Notes under the pieces: model-generated
What the model was told of the DNA's origin: nothing
Database searches by the model: none
The model's input: only the letters and a program-made list of their open reading frames with translations
Part shown: in pieces, positions 38,201-47,668 of the stretch
How positions within the stretch are numbered: position 1 is the stretch's first letter
Layout of the letters: every line of letters starts with the position of its first letter
Assembly (NCBI RefSeq): GCF_964275005.1
Contig: NC_092695.1
Coordinates: 10,865,697 to 10,929,696 of the forward strand
Length of the DNA: 64,000 nt
Source: Diadema setosum
Taxonomy: Eukaryota; Echinodermata; Echinoidea; Diadematoida; Diadematidae
Direction: 5' to 3'
Translations under genes and position numbers: made by a program

Positions 38201-40711
38201 CTTGCTGAAGGGAGACTCTTTTCCTTCAAAAAAATCTGAAGGAGAGAGTGCAAAGTAGGTCCTCCGTAGAATTCGAATCAGTATGTCATGTACGCATGAA
38301 CCAAAACTGTACATTTTTACAATAGACATTACGTTAGTGTTGTCAAAATATTAATTCCGAACGCCCCTTTAGAAAGCCGATAGATACCGTCGTTGGTTGT
38401 GATATATTGATTTTTCAGTGTGCTCAATTTTACACTTTTTCCTTATACGTTAAAAAGAACATATCAATGAAATCGACTATCTCTTTATTGGAGTAAATTT
38501 CTTGAATCAGTTCTTACCCTCGATGTTGTTATAAACCCATTCCAGCCCAGCGACCTGATCCAGCATACCATAATTTCCTGGTGCCACATCGTCCTCTGGA
38601 GAAAAAAAGGAAAGAAGGAAAGTCAGTTGCAGTGTAAGTGACGATATGGGGATATACAAGGAGAGTAAACGGATCGGAAAATATAGCGTAATGGTGGTAA
38701 CACCTCATGCCACAGAGATTTATTCTCATCGGTCACTCGTCGGAAGCAAGATTTGTTGCTTCCGGCCAACCACCGAGGTGTATCTAATGGCAGTCTGATG
38801 AATCCAACTTGTGTTGGTGGACCATTGGGTCAGTGTCAGGCATGTCGGGCGATGAGGTATTAAGATCGTCCGGTAAAGATCATGCGCTGACACTGACTGA
38901 CCTGTAGTCGGCCAACACAAGTTGTATTCATCAGACTGCGATCCGATACACTTCGGTGGGTGGCCAGAGGCGACAAACTTTGCTTCCGACGAATGACCAA
39001 TTGGATGAAATCTCTGTGGAATAGGGGTATTAGCTTGATCACTATAACCTGGTATCAGGTAATAACATGGGCTGACCATTCGCCTAGATGCACACTGTAG
39101 ACTAAACGATAAAGGCCATAATTCTACAAGAGAGAGGTACAGGCCCCTAGTTTTGGTATGTTTTCAGTGGATGCCGGCGCAAAAGTGATTTGAAGGAAAT
39201 TATAATAGTACTCCTTAAACTAAACATAACTATGTCTGAGATTACAATGAGATTACATCGCTACAAGACTGAAACGTACACAAAGCGGTTCGACATAGGC
39301 CTAGAAAACAAAAATAGGTGGCGTACATAATACAAACTTGCATTATTGTACAAATTTGTTTCATAGGAAAATTCGATTGAAAATAAATGAGGAAATGTGC
39401 ACATAAGATATATAGTTAACCCTAGCATTCTATGCTAATCACCCAAGTAAATGACAATAATCCACTCGGTATTATCGCCAAATTACGTGAAGTGCATACC
39501 TGTTGAAAATTGCGCAAAGATATTTAAGCGGTAGTTTATCGTCACTATTATGACGTCACCAACAGTGACCAATGGGATGCCGCTATAATCATACGTCATA
39601 GCCGTTCCAGCGCTGAAACCTCCCCCGTGAATCCACACCATTACAGGAGTGCCAGGTTGCTGCAAGATTAGAGAAAAAACAACAACCACAACAACAAAAA
39701 GCACAGGAATGTATAACGTCACTTGCCACACATTTTCACAACCAAAATGTGCATATAATTATGTATGGATAACTTTTTATCATCAACTCGTCGTTTTCTT
39801 CAACCAATGACAGGAGAATCATTCTAACTCTATGGGGATTGCCGTATTTAACTTGAATGATAGTTATCTAAGCCAGAAGGAAGATGTTGAAATTCAGTTG
39901 TTTTCCGTTTGATAGCGACAAAAACTGTGTATCATTTAATTTAATGTAGAATTATGATATGCAACCCTGATATCATTGAGGAGAATAACAAGGTGCACAT
40001 GTGTGTGTGTGGGGGGGGGGGGTGGATCAATGTCCATCTGAGCCTATTTCAAAACACAATCTTTCTCAAATTAATGGATTGCTTGCGTAGAACTGTTTTT
40101 GTTCCATCAACTGATTGACAATTTGCCTTGAATTACTGAATACAAATAAGCACCGTATGAAGCAGTGCTTTTGCTAGGAGCTATACAAGGTGTTCCTAAA
40201 AATCGGTAATAGAAGTTTAAAGGTCACCTTTGTCAAGAATACATGGTTAATATAACGTAATACAATATTTAACGTTTATTAAATGGTTATAGGTCTTCTA
40301 CAATACGAAGTAACTCATCAGCTTTCATTTGACACTTTGCTTGCGTCAACACTGTTACGGATCACTGAGCTAGGGCCCTTCAAAGCTGAAGGGCACAAAA
40401 CCTACTTTTTCCATCAACGCAATAATATGAGCAATAAGTTTCAAAGTATATGCGATTTTTTGTTGTAATACATTGCACGTTTTGCTTTCATTTAATTTGT
40501 GTGACAACATACTTGTGTTATTGGAAATAAAATTGCATTTGAATTTCAATTTTATTTAAATTCCTCCAAAGTTAGAAAGAAGAGTCTTGCTATCTCCACT
40601 CCTTGGAATGACTGCCGATAGTAAAGAAGACAAAATCCGACTTTCTTTCAGAAAATATCACAAGTATTGACACAGTCACACAAACACAACATACATTGAT
40701 TTCGTGTGTGG

Positions 40712-40786
<75 letters not shown>

Positions 40787-41355
40787 ACATGTTAATTCCC
40801 ATAATTATCATTCGGTTATTACCCGTTGGCTAGGGGCATAGATGTTCAAGTACAAACAGTCCTCTGACGTGACGGCGTATAAATCCTCATACGGGTCTTG
40901 TACACAGGCCGCTGAGAACTCGGTAGCATTTCTTTCGCCTGTCCACGAAGCCTTTGGTAGTGGGGGAGCGAATCGCTCTGGCGGCTCGGCAAAGGGCACT
41001 CCCTGTAGAAGAAATAAACGTAACCATTTAAAAAAAAAAATCTCTTATCATTATACGTAAATATTGTAAGACCACCACAGAGATTAAATGTTATCTCCAT
41101 CTTATTTTCATCATACTTTTCTTACAAAAGAGAATTAATGTTTAAGAGGGACGCAGAGAAGAGAATGACCCTTGTCGGTTCATGATGACTTACCAGAAAC
41201 AGGTCAACATCGCGCGTCTTATTGATGAACGTGTCTTCGCTGAAGCGGACCGTCTTTCCGACAAGGATTCCCTCATTGACTGTCACTCGAGGATTTTGTG
41301 CACTCACCACCTCGAGGACAGTGAAAACTGCCAGGGCAAGGTGAAGTGTCTTCAT
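28470..41355 (-). CDS. Gene C: secreted cholinesterase-like carboxylesterase with T-peptide tail, complete
   Basis: Exons: 41194-41355, 40823-41002, 39500-39659, 38518-38595, 37459-37577, 36833-37000, 34767-35212, 33042-33236, 29707-29888 and 28470-28585, giving 601 residues. Signal peptide [25 protein letters not shown] oxyanion hole at 123-128. Triad: Ser208 in GESAG, Glu332 in NKDEG, His457 in GAGHAED. Probable disulfides are Cys87-Cys103 and Cys263-Cys274; Cys549 in GCHFW has no family partner, and Cys600 is in the tail. The last exon (residues 564-601) has Trp10, Tyr14, Trp17, Trp24, Phe28, Tyr31 and Cys37, spaced as in the vertebrate acetylcholinesterase T peptide. Intron 5 begins GC, not GT. 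The Cys87-Cys103 loop is short and lacks the choline-binding Trp, so the substrate is probably not acetylcholine. Introns hold a LINE relic, foldbacks and minisatellites. Confidence 0.93.
28586..29706. other. Intron 9 of gene C
   Basis: AT-rich intron with no recognisable repeat, ORF or RNA; it separates the common catalytic body from the tail exon, the place where vertebrate acetylcholinesterase genes splice alternatively. Confidence 0.55.
30967..31186. mobile_element. Foldback element, CCCACGAGACCGA ends
   Basis: CCCACGAGACCGATACCCA at the left pairs imperfectly with TGGGTGTGTCGGTCTCGTG at the right. The interior repeats CCCACGA, TTCGACA and GAGTCATAC in both orientations. Confidence 0.75.
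31939..32104. mobile_element. 166 bp miniature element, GCATAAAACTTACCG arms
   Basis: GGCCCGTTGCATAAAACTTA at the left pairs with TTTTATGCAACAGGGCC at the right, one base being missing on the left. The interior repeats ACCGCTA/GCGGTAAG. Inserted within the LINE relic. Confidence 0.75.
32541..32805. mobile_element. Possible element rich in GAGACGTC
   Basis: Starts GGGCCCCGTTTCATAAAACT, similar to the end of the element at 31939-32104. The interior repeats GAGACGTC in both senses and an A-rich segment sits in the middle. The right end is not clear. Confidence 0.4.
33600..33712. repeat. Minisatellite, GTCTCC...GGGAGCTCATA units
   Basis: Four units of about 27-32 bp, each with GTCTC, then GGAGCTCATA, in intron 7 of gene C. 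Units differ at a few positions. Confidence 0.8.
34632..34728. repeat. Short minisatellite and (CA)n tract
   Basis: Three GTAAAAGGAGGGTACAAT-like units followed by a CA dinucleotide tract, ending about 40 bp from the exon 7 donor of gene C. Confidence 0.75.
35236..35270. repeat. (GA)n microsatellite
   Basis: GA dinucleotide run in intron 6 of gene C, some 25 bp upstream of the exon 7 acceptor. Confidence 0.9.
35639..35843. mobile_element. 205 bp miniature TIR element
   Basis: Ends ATGAAATTCTTCCGTCGAGA and its complement at 35824-35843; the match runs about 38 bp. Inside are AACTGATTGACAAATTGCCC and CGACGTAAATAAGC. Relatives lie at 47382-47497 and, degenerate, at 40108-40180 and 35580-35630. 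Confidence 0.75.
36017..36214 (-). mobile_element. Short LINE reverse transcriptase relic in intron 6 of gene C
   Basis: The minus strand reads [17 protein letters not shown], which matches the catalytic FADD segment of LINE reverse transcriptases. Nothing around it is convincing, so only this box is claimed. Confidence 0.4.
37972..38080. repeat. Clustered poly-G and poly-C runs
   Basis: Runs of G (37975-37986) and C (about 38000-38013 and 38065-38074) separated by GGCAGGGGGGCTCG and a short unique stretch, in intron 4 of gene C. Confidence 0.85.
38711..39018. mobile_element. 308 bp foldback element in intron 3 of gene C
   Basis: Left arm from CACAGAGATTT through CGTCGGAAGCAA and CAGTCTGATGAAT; right arm carries the complements in reverse order (ATTCATCAGACTG, TTGCTTCCGACG, AAATCTCTGTG). 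Arms are about 110 bp and the loop about 85 bp. CAGTGTCAG also occurs in both senses in the loop. Confidence 0.8.
40712..40782. repeat. (TA)n(TG)n microsatellite
   Basis: A TA run passes directly into a TG run; it lies within 50 bp of the exon 2 donor of gene C. Confidence 0.9.
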
Positions 41356-41483
41356 TGTAAAATAAGAAACAGTTCTTTGTACCATGGTCTTTTGTGGATG
41401 TGGCATTCTCATCAGGCAACAGTGACGACAGTTCATGCACGCACAAACTCTTTTAGGTCAGTTTCTGTCTGTGCCAGCTCCGA

Positions 41484-41492
41484 CCTTATATA
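41484..41492 (-). promoter_or_regulatory. TATA box of gene C
   Basis: The minus strand reads TATATAAGG about 130 bp upstream of the exon 1 ATG. A start 25-30 bp downstream would give a 5' UTR of about 100 nt. Genes A and D lack this sequence at the aligned position. Confidence 0.55.
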
Positions 41493-42639
41493 CAAATTTA
41501 CCTCCTTTCAAGAAAAGAACGTGCCGTCGACAACTACAGGGTGAATATGGAATTTCGATCCTTCGATCAACCACACCCTGGTCTTACGTAAGAACTCCGT
41601 AAGCAAACAGAGTGGACTGATACTGATTCGTAACTCAACATTCCTCAATGCGTCATGATTTCTGACTGCAATCTTCGTCATATAAGAAAAAGAAACTTTA
41701 TCACACACTCACACCTACACACACACGCACACACACACACGATCATTATTTTCTTATTCTAAATTCAGATTTTTGGCACATAAGGCAGTACAAACCTGAG
41801 TGAGTCATCACTCTGGGTCATGACTTTATTTCTGTCTTGAGGAATCACGAATGTTTGCACAAAGTTCGATCGTATCATTCTGTCTACGCTTGACAGCAAG
41901 CTTTAATAGTGTTCACCGGACTACATAGCTTAAAGTTTATTAGTCAAAGCGTCTTTAATTGGACTTGTTGTTCCTTACTTTTTTTTTTTTTTATTTTGAG
42001 TTTTCTACAAGTATTCATTGGATATCAGGGTTCCAGCATGAATTTTTTCCATCACAATCTTGAATCATTTTATCTGATTATAAGGTTCAACGACGGTGAT
42101 TTGGAAACCGTAAGAAAAAAAAAACCTCCCTTGTTTTGTTTATTGTTTCCAATAGACATGGCAGACTAGGACCTGTCCTGTGCAACTGAAAGAAGGCAAC
42201 ATTTGATATTTCTGCTTCAACAACATATTTTTTCTAACATACATTTAAGGCTTGTTGATCACTGGATCAAGATAACGCGATCACATTTAAATAATCTGGC
42301 AGAGATTTATCTCCTTGTTTGGATTGGAATATCAGGTCTGTGCGGTGCAGTGAAATTTATGTCAAGGTTGGGCTCTTTGTTCTGGAAACGAAGCTAATGG
42401 CGTGTTGACTGGCCATATCTGAAGGTTTTCTTCATTAGAGTTACCCCCATCTCGAATATATGTAATATATATATATATATATAAATATATATATATATAT
42501 GTTCATATATGTACATATACATATACATATACACATATACATATATGCATGTATTATATACACTCACACAATCATACTCATGCACACACAGGAAAATCCA
42601 CATAGGCACAAACACACCAACACGACTTCCTTAACGCCA
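41493..42639. other. 5' flank of gene C
   Basis: Homologous in pieces to 24547-25480 upstream of pseudogene B. It contains CA repeats at 41702-41742 and an AT tract at 42458-42550. No ORF of note. Confidence 0.6.
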
Positions 42640-44250
42640 AAGTCAGATTTAAGGCCTGTTGTTTTTCTCCGTTCGCCCATTATTTTTTTCTAATAATCTG
42701 ACGTTTTTCGAGGGTGCGATATCCGATTCTACATTACGCAAATTTTGCATTCTTGTGGTTTTTGAGTTAATCCAGATTGCTTAAAAAATAAATTTTAATA
42801 TACATCCTGATAAAAGGTGACAAATTGATAATAGAAATGTTTACATTCAATTTCGAATGCGCTGAATCCGAAACGTGATGATGCAAACGTCTCCCCTCCA
42901 GCAGACGATGTCTAAATTGCCCCCCATGAAATTCTTAAAATAATTTGAACTTTTTTCCAAATTCGAGGACGCCTAAAATTGAATCTGGCTGAAGCAATTC
43001 TTGCATTCCTTATAATTTTGAGATATTAAAGATGGTTCAAAAATTGAAATAGTATTTCTTCATGAAAGTTGAACAATAAGTTTGAAAAAAAGTTCAAAAA
43101 GTTTGTTTTTACAATGCCGAGGGTGCTGAATCCGAATTGGTATGATGCAACTATAGCCCCTAATGGGTTTTGAGATATCCAGAATATCCTGATAGATGTG
43201 CTAACTGGGGAAAATGATAATTTAACCCCATTTTGAGGGTGCCAAATCAAAATATCCTTGATGCAAATCTTACATCCTTGACGGTTTTGAGATGTTTCAG
43301 ATGGCCGCCAAAATTCAAATGGTCATATTTCCTCATAAATAGTGAAAAATTGAACATATCTTACGTTTTCACCTAACTCCAGGGCATTGAATCCGAGTGG
43401 GGATGATGCAACTATTGCACTCCGAACTTCAACATATCCAAAATGGCCACCTAAAATTGAAATTTTCATGATAATAATTCCTTATAGATTGTAGATCCTT
43501 AAAATTAAAAAAATGGACTCATAGTCGTACAGTATTCAGAGGGTATCGAAATTAAATCTGGTTGAAGTAATTCTTGCATCCCTGAGGATTTTGAGATATT
43601 GAAGATTTTTGATTTTTTGATTGATTCATTTTCCATCTGAGAAGATGGCTGGATAGCCCATATTCAGCTACGTTAAGCTGGTCTTCCATGGGGTCCAGTT
43701 GGGTGTAAGGTGGGACCACTTCACCGGGTTAAACACCCTGATGGTGTTTAACCCGATGGCTTTAAGATCATGTCAAAGATGGCTTTAAGAAAATGAGAAT
43801 TATATTCCAGCAAACGTATTTTCTTATTAATGGTGAATAATTGAAACGATCTAATATCTTGCTTTATTTCGAGGGTGTTGAATCCGAATTGGTATAATGC
43901 AACTATTGCCCCTCCCCCACGATCTGAGATATCCAAAATGACCCTACAAAATTTGAATTTTGATATGAATATTGTCTTATTAAAAGTGAAAATGGGGAAA
44001 AGGATAATTTCAACGATCTTTTCAGGGTACCGAATCCGAATCTGGTTGATGCAACTTCTGCATTCTTGAGGGGTTTTGAGATATTCAAAATGTTTGGTGG
44101 CGGTTTTGGTTGGCACTTTTCTACTGACATTGTCTTTACACTCCAATATGCCTGGGAAAACGAACTTTGACTCGGTCTCGATTGGACGTAGTTCTGTCGA
44201 AGACTATAACGAGCCCCGTGCCATTGTCTACACTGCCTCCTGACCATATT
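42640..44250. repeat. Alternating tandem array, 9 monomers
   Basis: Same monomers as 25770-26460, about 110-175 bp each, strictly alternating between a GCAATTCTTGCATCC type and a GCAACTATTGCCCC type. Key sites are near 42740, 42880, 42990, 43140, 43262, 43405, 43565, 43890 and 44045. An unrelated block of about 150 bp (43612-43765) with GATGGCTGGATAGCCC is inserted between monomers 7 and 8. Confidence 0.85.
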
Positions 44251-44582
44251 GACAGCTGTAAATGTGTGCTCTAACTTTCTTTAAAGGAACTGCCGGTGTT
44301 ACTCGGCTGACAGATGAAAGTGGAATACTGTACTCATCATCACGTTTTCATCGCTCAATCATAAACACAAAGTGGACTGGATGCGTAAGGTTAAAGCCTG
44401 GTATGATATCCCTCCCTTCATACCATGTCCGTTTATCTGAGTTGGCGGAGAGGGCACGAATTAATATGTCGGTCACGTATCTCTACAGATGGTATGGACC
44501 TGATGTTCTTTGTGGATGGAATTCAATCCTCGTAGCAATAATGCATGATTCATGTGTATTGTTTGATTAACTCTCCAATTTT

Positions 44583-45568
44583 ACACTCGGCAAAAAAAAA
44601 AAGTAAAAGTAAAAATAAACACTCTTTCGAAATCATATTTTCATAGAAGATTTTGATTAAAATCAATAAATTATATACCATGTTAAAGGTAGACATAATT
44701 TAAATTGCTTTCAACCTGGTAAGTCAACATAAAGGGAAACTTCACGCATAAGTAAACACGTCTTTTTTTATCTTCCAAGGCACAAAAGTAAAAATTAAAA
44801 CAAAAATACATATTGTCTTTCGTTTGCAAATTCCCTTCAGGATAAAAAAAGGTCACTGAAGACCAGTTTAACACAATGAGAGACATGAATGAAATAGAAG
44901 AATAAGTTTTAGTTGTCTTTATCTCTTTATAACCTCAAACAAAATCAAAGTTTGAAACTAAAGGGAGAAGAATAACAATTTTTGTCAACTCAAACTTCTA
45001 ATGACATAGGGAGCAAGGGCACAAAGATACAGAATATCTTTTTGTCATTCATTGAATTTAGTAATCTAAGAATTCATGAGACAAATTAAAGAACCAAATA
45101 TTATTTACATTCTTTTAATTTGAGAAATCAATTCAAATTCCTACACTTTTGTTAACATTGCTTCTTTTCTCATTTCATTTGAAATTGGATCTGACAGAAA
45201 ATTCTTTATTTCCCCCATTATTTTTAACTTTTATTGATATTTTGGGCTTCAGAGACATTAATGGAGATTGTAGGTTTATTTTTGTGTTTTTATTGTGTTC
45301 AAAATGCCTTTACATGGAAAAGAGAGCATTTACGCATAAGTGACAACTTGTTCATTTCTGCATTTTTTTAATTTTGTGCCTGGACAAGAAAAAGAAAGGT
45401 GTTCACTCATGCTTAAAGTTTCACTTTTTTGACATATCAATTTGATAGCCAATCAAATTACCGTTCAGATGGTATATAATGCAGTAACATTTATGCAAAC
45501 ATTCTATGAGAAATATAAACTTGAAAAGTGTTTGTTTGTTTGTTTGTTTGTTTGTTTTTGCTGAGTGT
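44583..45568. mobile_element. 986 bp foldback element with long arms
   Basis: Ends ACACTCGGCAAAAA and TTTTTGCTGAGTGT. About 140 bp in from the left end lies GAAACTTCACGCATAAGTAA followed by a TTTATCTTCCAAGGCACAAAA segment; the diverged complement of both is found 110-200 bp in from the right end. No coding capacity was seen. Confidence 0.7.
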
Positions 45569-45848
45569 TTTTATCTTGATTTGCGTAACTTATTCAATTG
45601 TATAATGTACAAATCATTGTACAACTGCAGGGGGCCCGTGGAAAGCGGTTAAAAAAAACTGAATAGGTCAACCCTCTAGGACAATAAGAAAACAAATGAA
45701 TGGATAGATACATGAGAAGATATATGAATGAATAAATCAGTGAATCATGCTATTATGCTGTGGGTCTAGTTCTGATTGATTCTGATGCAATCCGTGACTC
45801 TTGCGAAAAAAAAAATGGAAAACTAAATTGGTTACTTGCAATAACCAT

Positions 45849-45854
45849 TTTATT
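45849..45854 (-). terminator. Polyadenylation signal AATAAA, gene D
   Basis: TTTATT on the plus strand within CATTTTATTGAAGAAAACAT, the same block as after genes B and E. Confidence 0.6.
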
Positions 45855-46385
45855 GAAGAAAACATAACGCACAGAAATAACTAAAATAATTATATTGCAA
45901 CAAAAATATAAAGCCTCTTTGTATGGTTGATTTTTAGACAGCTACATTTAGTACATTGAAGGAAACATCCCGCACACGAAAAACTATAGAATGAAAATAT
46001 CGCGATAGAAGTATCCAGCCTCTACTTCCATTAAATATTGAAAATGAATTCACAACGACCCGTTTCCTCAAACTGAACTACGACTAAGTCTTTTTTTTTT
46101 TTCACTGTTGTTCGATCATGCTTGTGTGTAAAATTTGTAACATTTGCAAACAAACTAAATTGACAAGGAGTGAGTAAAGGTTAAAATGGAACACTTCCTG
46201 ACAAAAATTAGGAAACTAGAAATATCACTGAAGGTGATCCGTCTAACACTGCTGTCCTGGTACACTGCCGTTGATGGTATATTTATTTCCAGCATATGGT
46301 TTCATTGCGAATTACGTCTAATACCTAAAGAGATGGTATAGTTTTGGTTGAGATGTGGATTCGGGTTGTGATTCATATGATGTGA

Positions 46386-46390
46386 TATAT

Positions 46391-46424
<34 letters not shown>

Positions 46425-46455
46425 GGTGTGTGTGTGTGTGTGTGTGTGTGTGTGA
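46386..46455. repeat. (AT)n(GT)n microsatellite
   Basis: AT run with one AAAT interruption followed by a GT run. Confidence 0.9.
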
Positions 46456-46499
46456 TAATTAGAAAACATTTATCATGAAATGTTAAAGACCATACGATT

Positions 46500-46735
46500 T
46501 TACCAAGGAACTTCAAGTGAAGCTCTTTGATTATACTAGAAATTAAAAGATCATTTGAATGAAATCGGTTTTGAAATGGTTGAGATGTCCAAAAACAAAG
46601 AGGGCCTATGATAATAAAAAGCAGGACCTACCTTTTATTATATCTCAACTACATCAAAACCGATTTCATCAAACTTGTACTTAGGATATATGCTTTTTAA
46701 TATTCTATATAATTTTTAGCATTTCATAAATGTAA
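46500..46735. mobile_element. Inverted-repeat element, relative of 17620-17880
   Basis: AATGAAATCGGTTTTGAAAT in the left arm pairs with ATCAAAACCGATTTCATCAA in the right arm. The centre holds GCAGGACCTACCTTTTATTA. Confidence 0.7.
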
Positions 46736-47381
46736 TAGGCTACATAATTGAGGAATTATATCGGTCATCCTCATACCTCAATCTGTCTTATGAATGCAAA
46801 AATTGATGAAATTGTAAATTGCTGTATATTTTTTTCTATGTCTGAGCTGACTTAAAAAATCCTATTGTTTGTTTGTTTGTGAGATAGAAATATAAACCAC
46901 AAACATGTTTACTTGACACTAAATCAGACATTATATGAACTTTTGTGGAAAGGTGGATACGATCATAATATGTAATCAATCAGACAGTAACCCCTCAGTC
47001 CTGTGACTTGGTTTTGCCCCTATAGCATAATAAATTCAATAAAGCAAAACTCCTTCCAGAATATAAGAAGTTGTCTAAAGTATTCTGGAAAGTTACAGGT
47101 GATAATTATTATTTCCTGACAGCTAATTACATTATTCGAATAAACATTAAAGCCTTATGCAGAAGCATAAATCATTTGAAAAGAGAAACTCTTTTTCGTA
47201 CGTAAATGACAATTAAAATAAAGGTCAGAAATTGTATTTGAAGTTTTGTAGAATTACCTTACGAGTGACAGTGCATAACATTTATAGCCAGCTGATAGTG
47301 GCGGCAGTTAACCAATGTGAAGACAGAATAAGATTTCGCCACATATATCAATTCATTATTGTGTGTAAAATACAAAAACTT

Positions 47382-47497
47382 GCAACTGATTGACAAATTG
47401 CCCTACGTAGACGTAAATAAGCTCTGAATTAATTAGTAGTTAGATAAGTAAACACTGAACAATTCAGTGCTTATCTACGTCAATCAGTTGCAATAAA
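47382..47497. mobile_element. Short foldback element, relative of 35639-35843
   Basis: GCAACTGATTGAC and TAGACGTAAATAAGC on the left are mirrored by GCTTATCTACGTCAATCAGTTGC on the right. Confidence 0.7.
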
Positions 47498-47668
47498 GCA
47501 AATCGACGGAATAAGGAGGATATTTAATAAACATGTAAAATTTTCGCCCTTGTTTAAAAAATCACATCATTTTTTGATATTTTACCAACCATGTCAACAA
47601 TAGTAGTATGAAATGTGGTTTTGCGCTGTTTTGCCTCTGTGTCTCATGCACATTCATTAGGAAACCTA

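Larger units (their letters stand above)
45855..47668 (-). other. 3' UTR of gene D (inferred)
   Basis: About 1.8 kb between the TAA of gene D and the conserved signal. It contains an AT/TG microsatellite (46386-46455) and two miniature elements (46500-46735 and 47382-47497). Confidence 0.5.

Noticed and set aside
44262..44570. 102-codon plus-strand frame
   Set aside because: No recognised domain, no counterpart upstream of gene B, and no splice or polyadenylation context that supports a gene.
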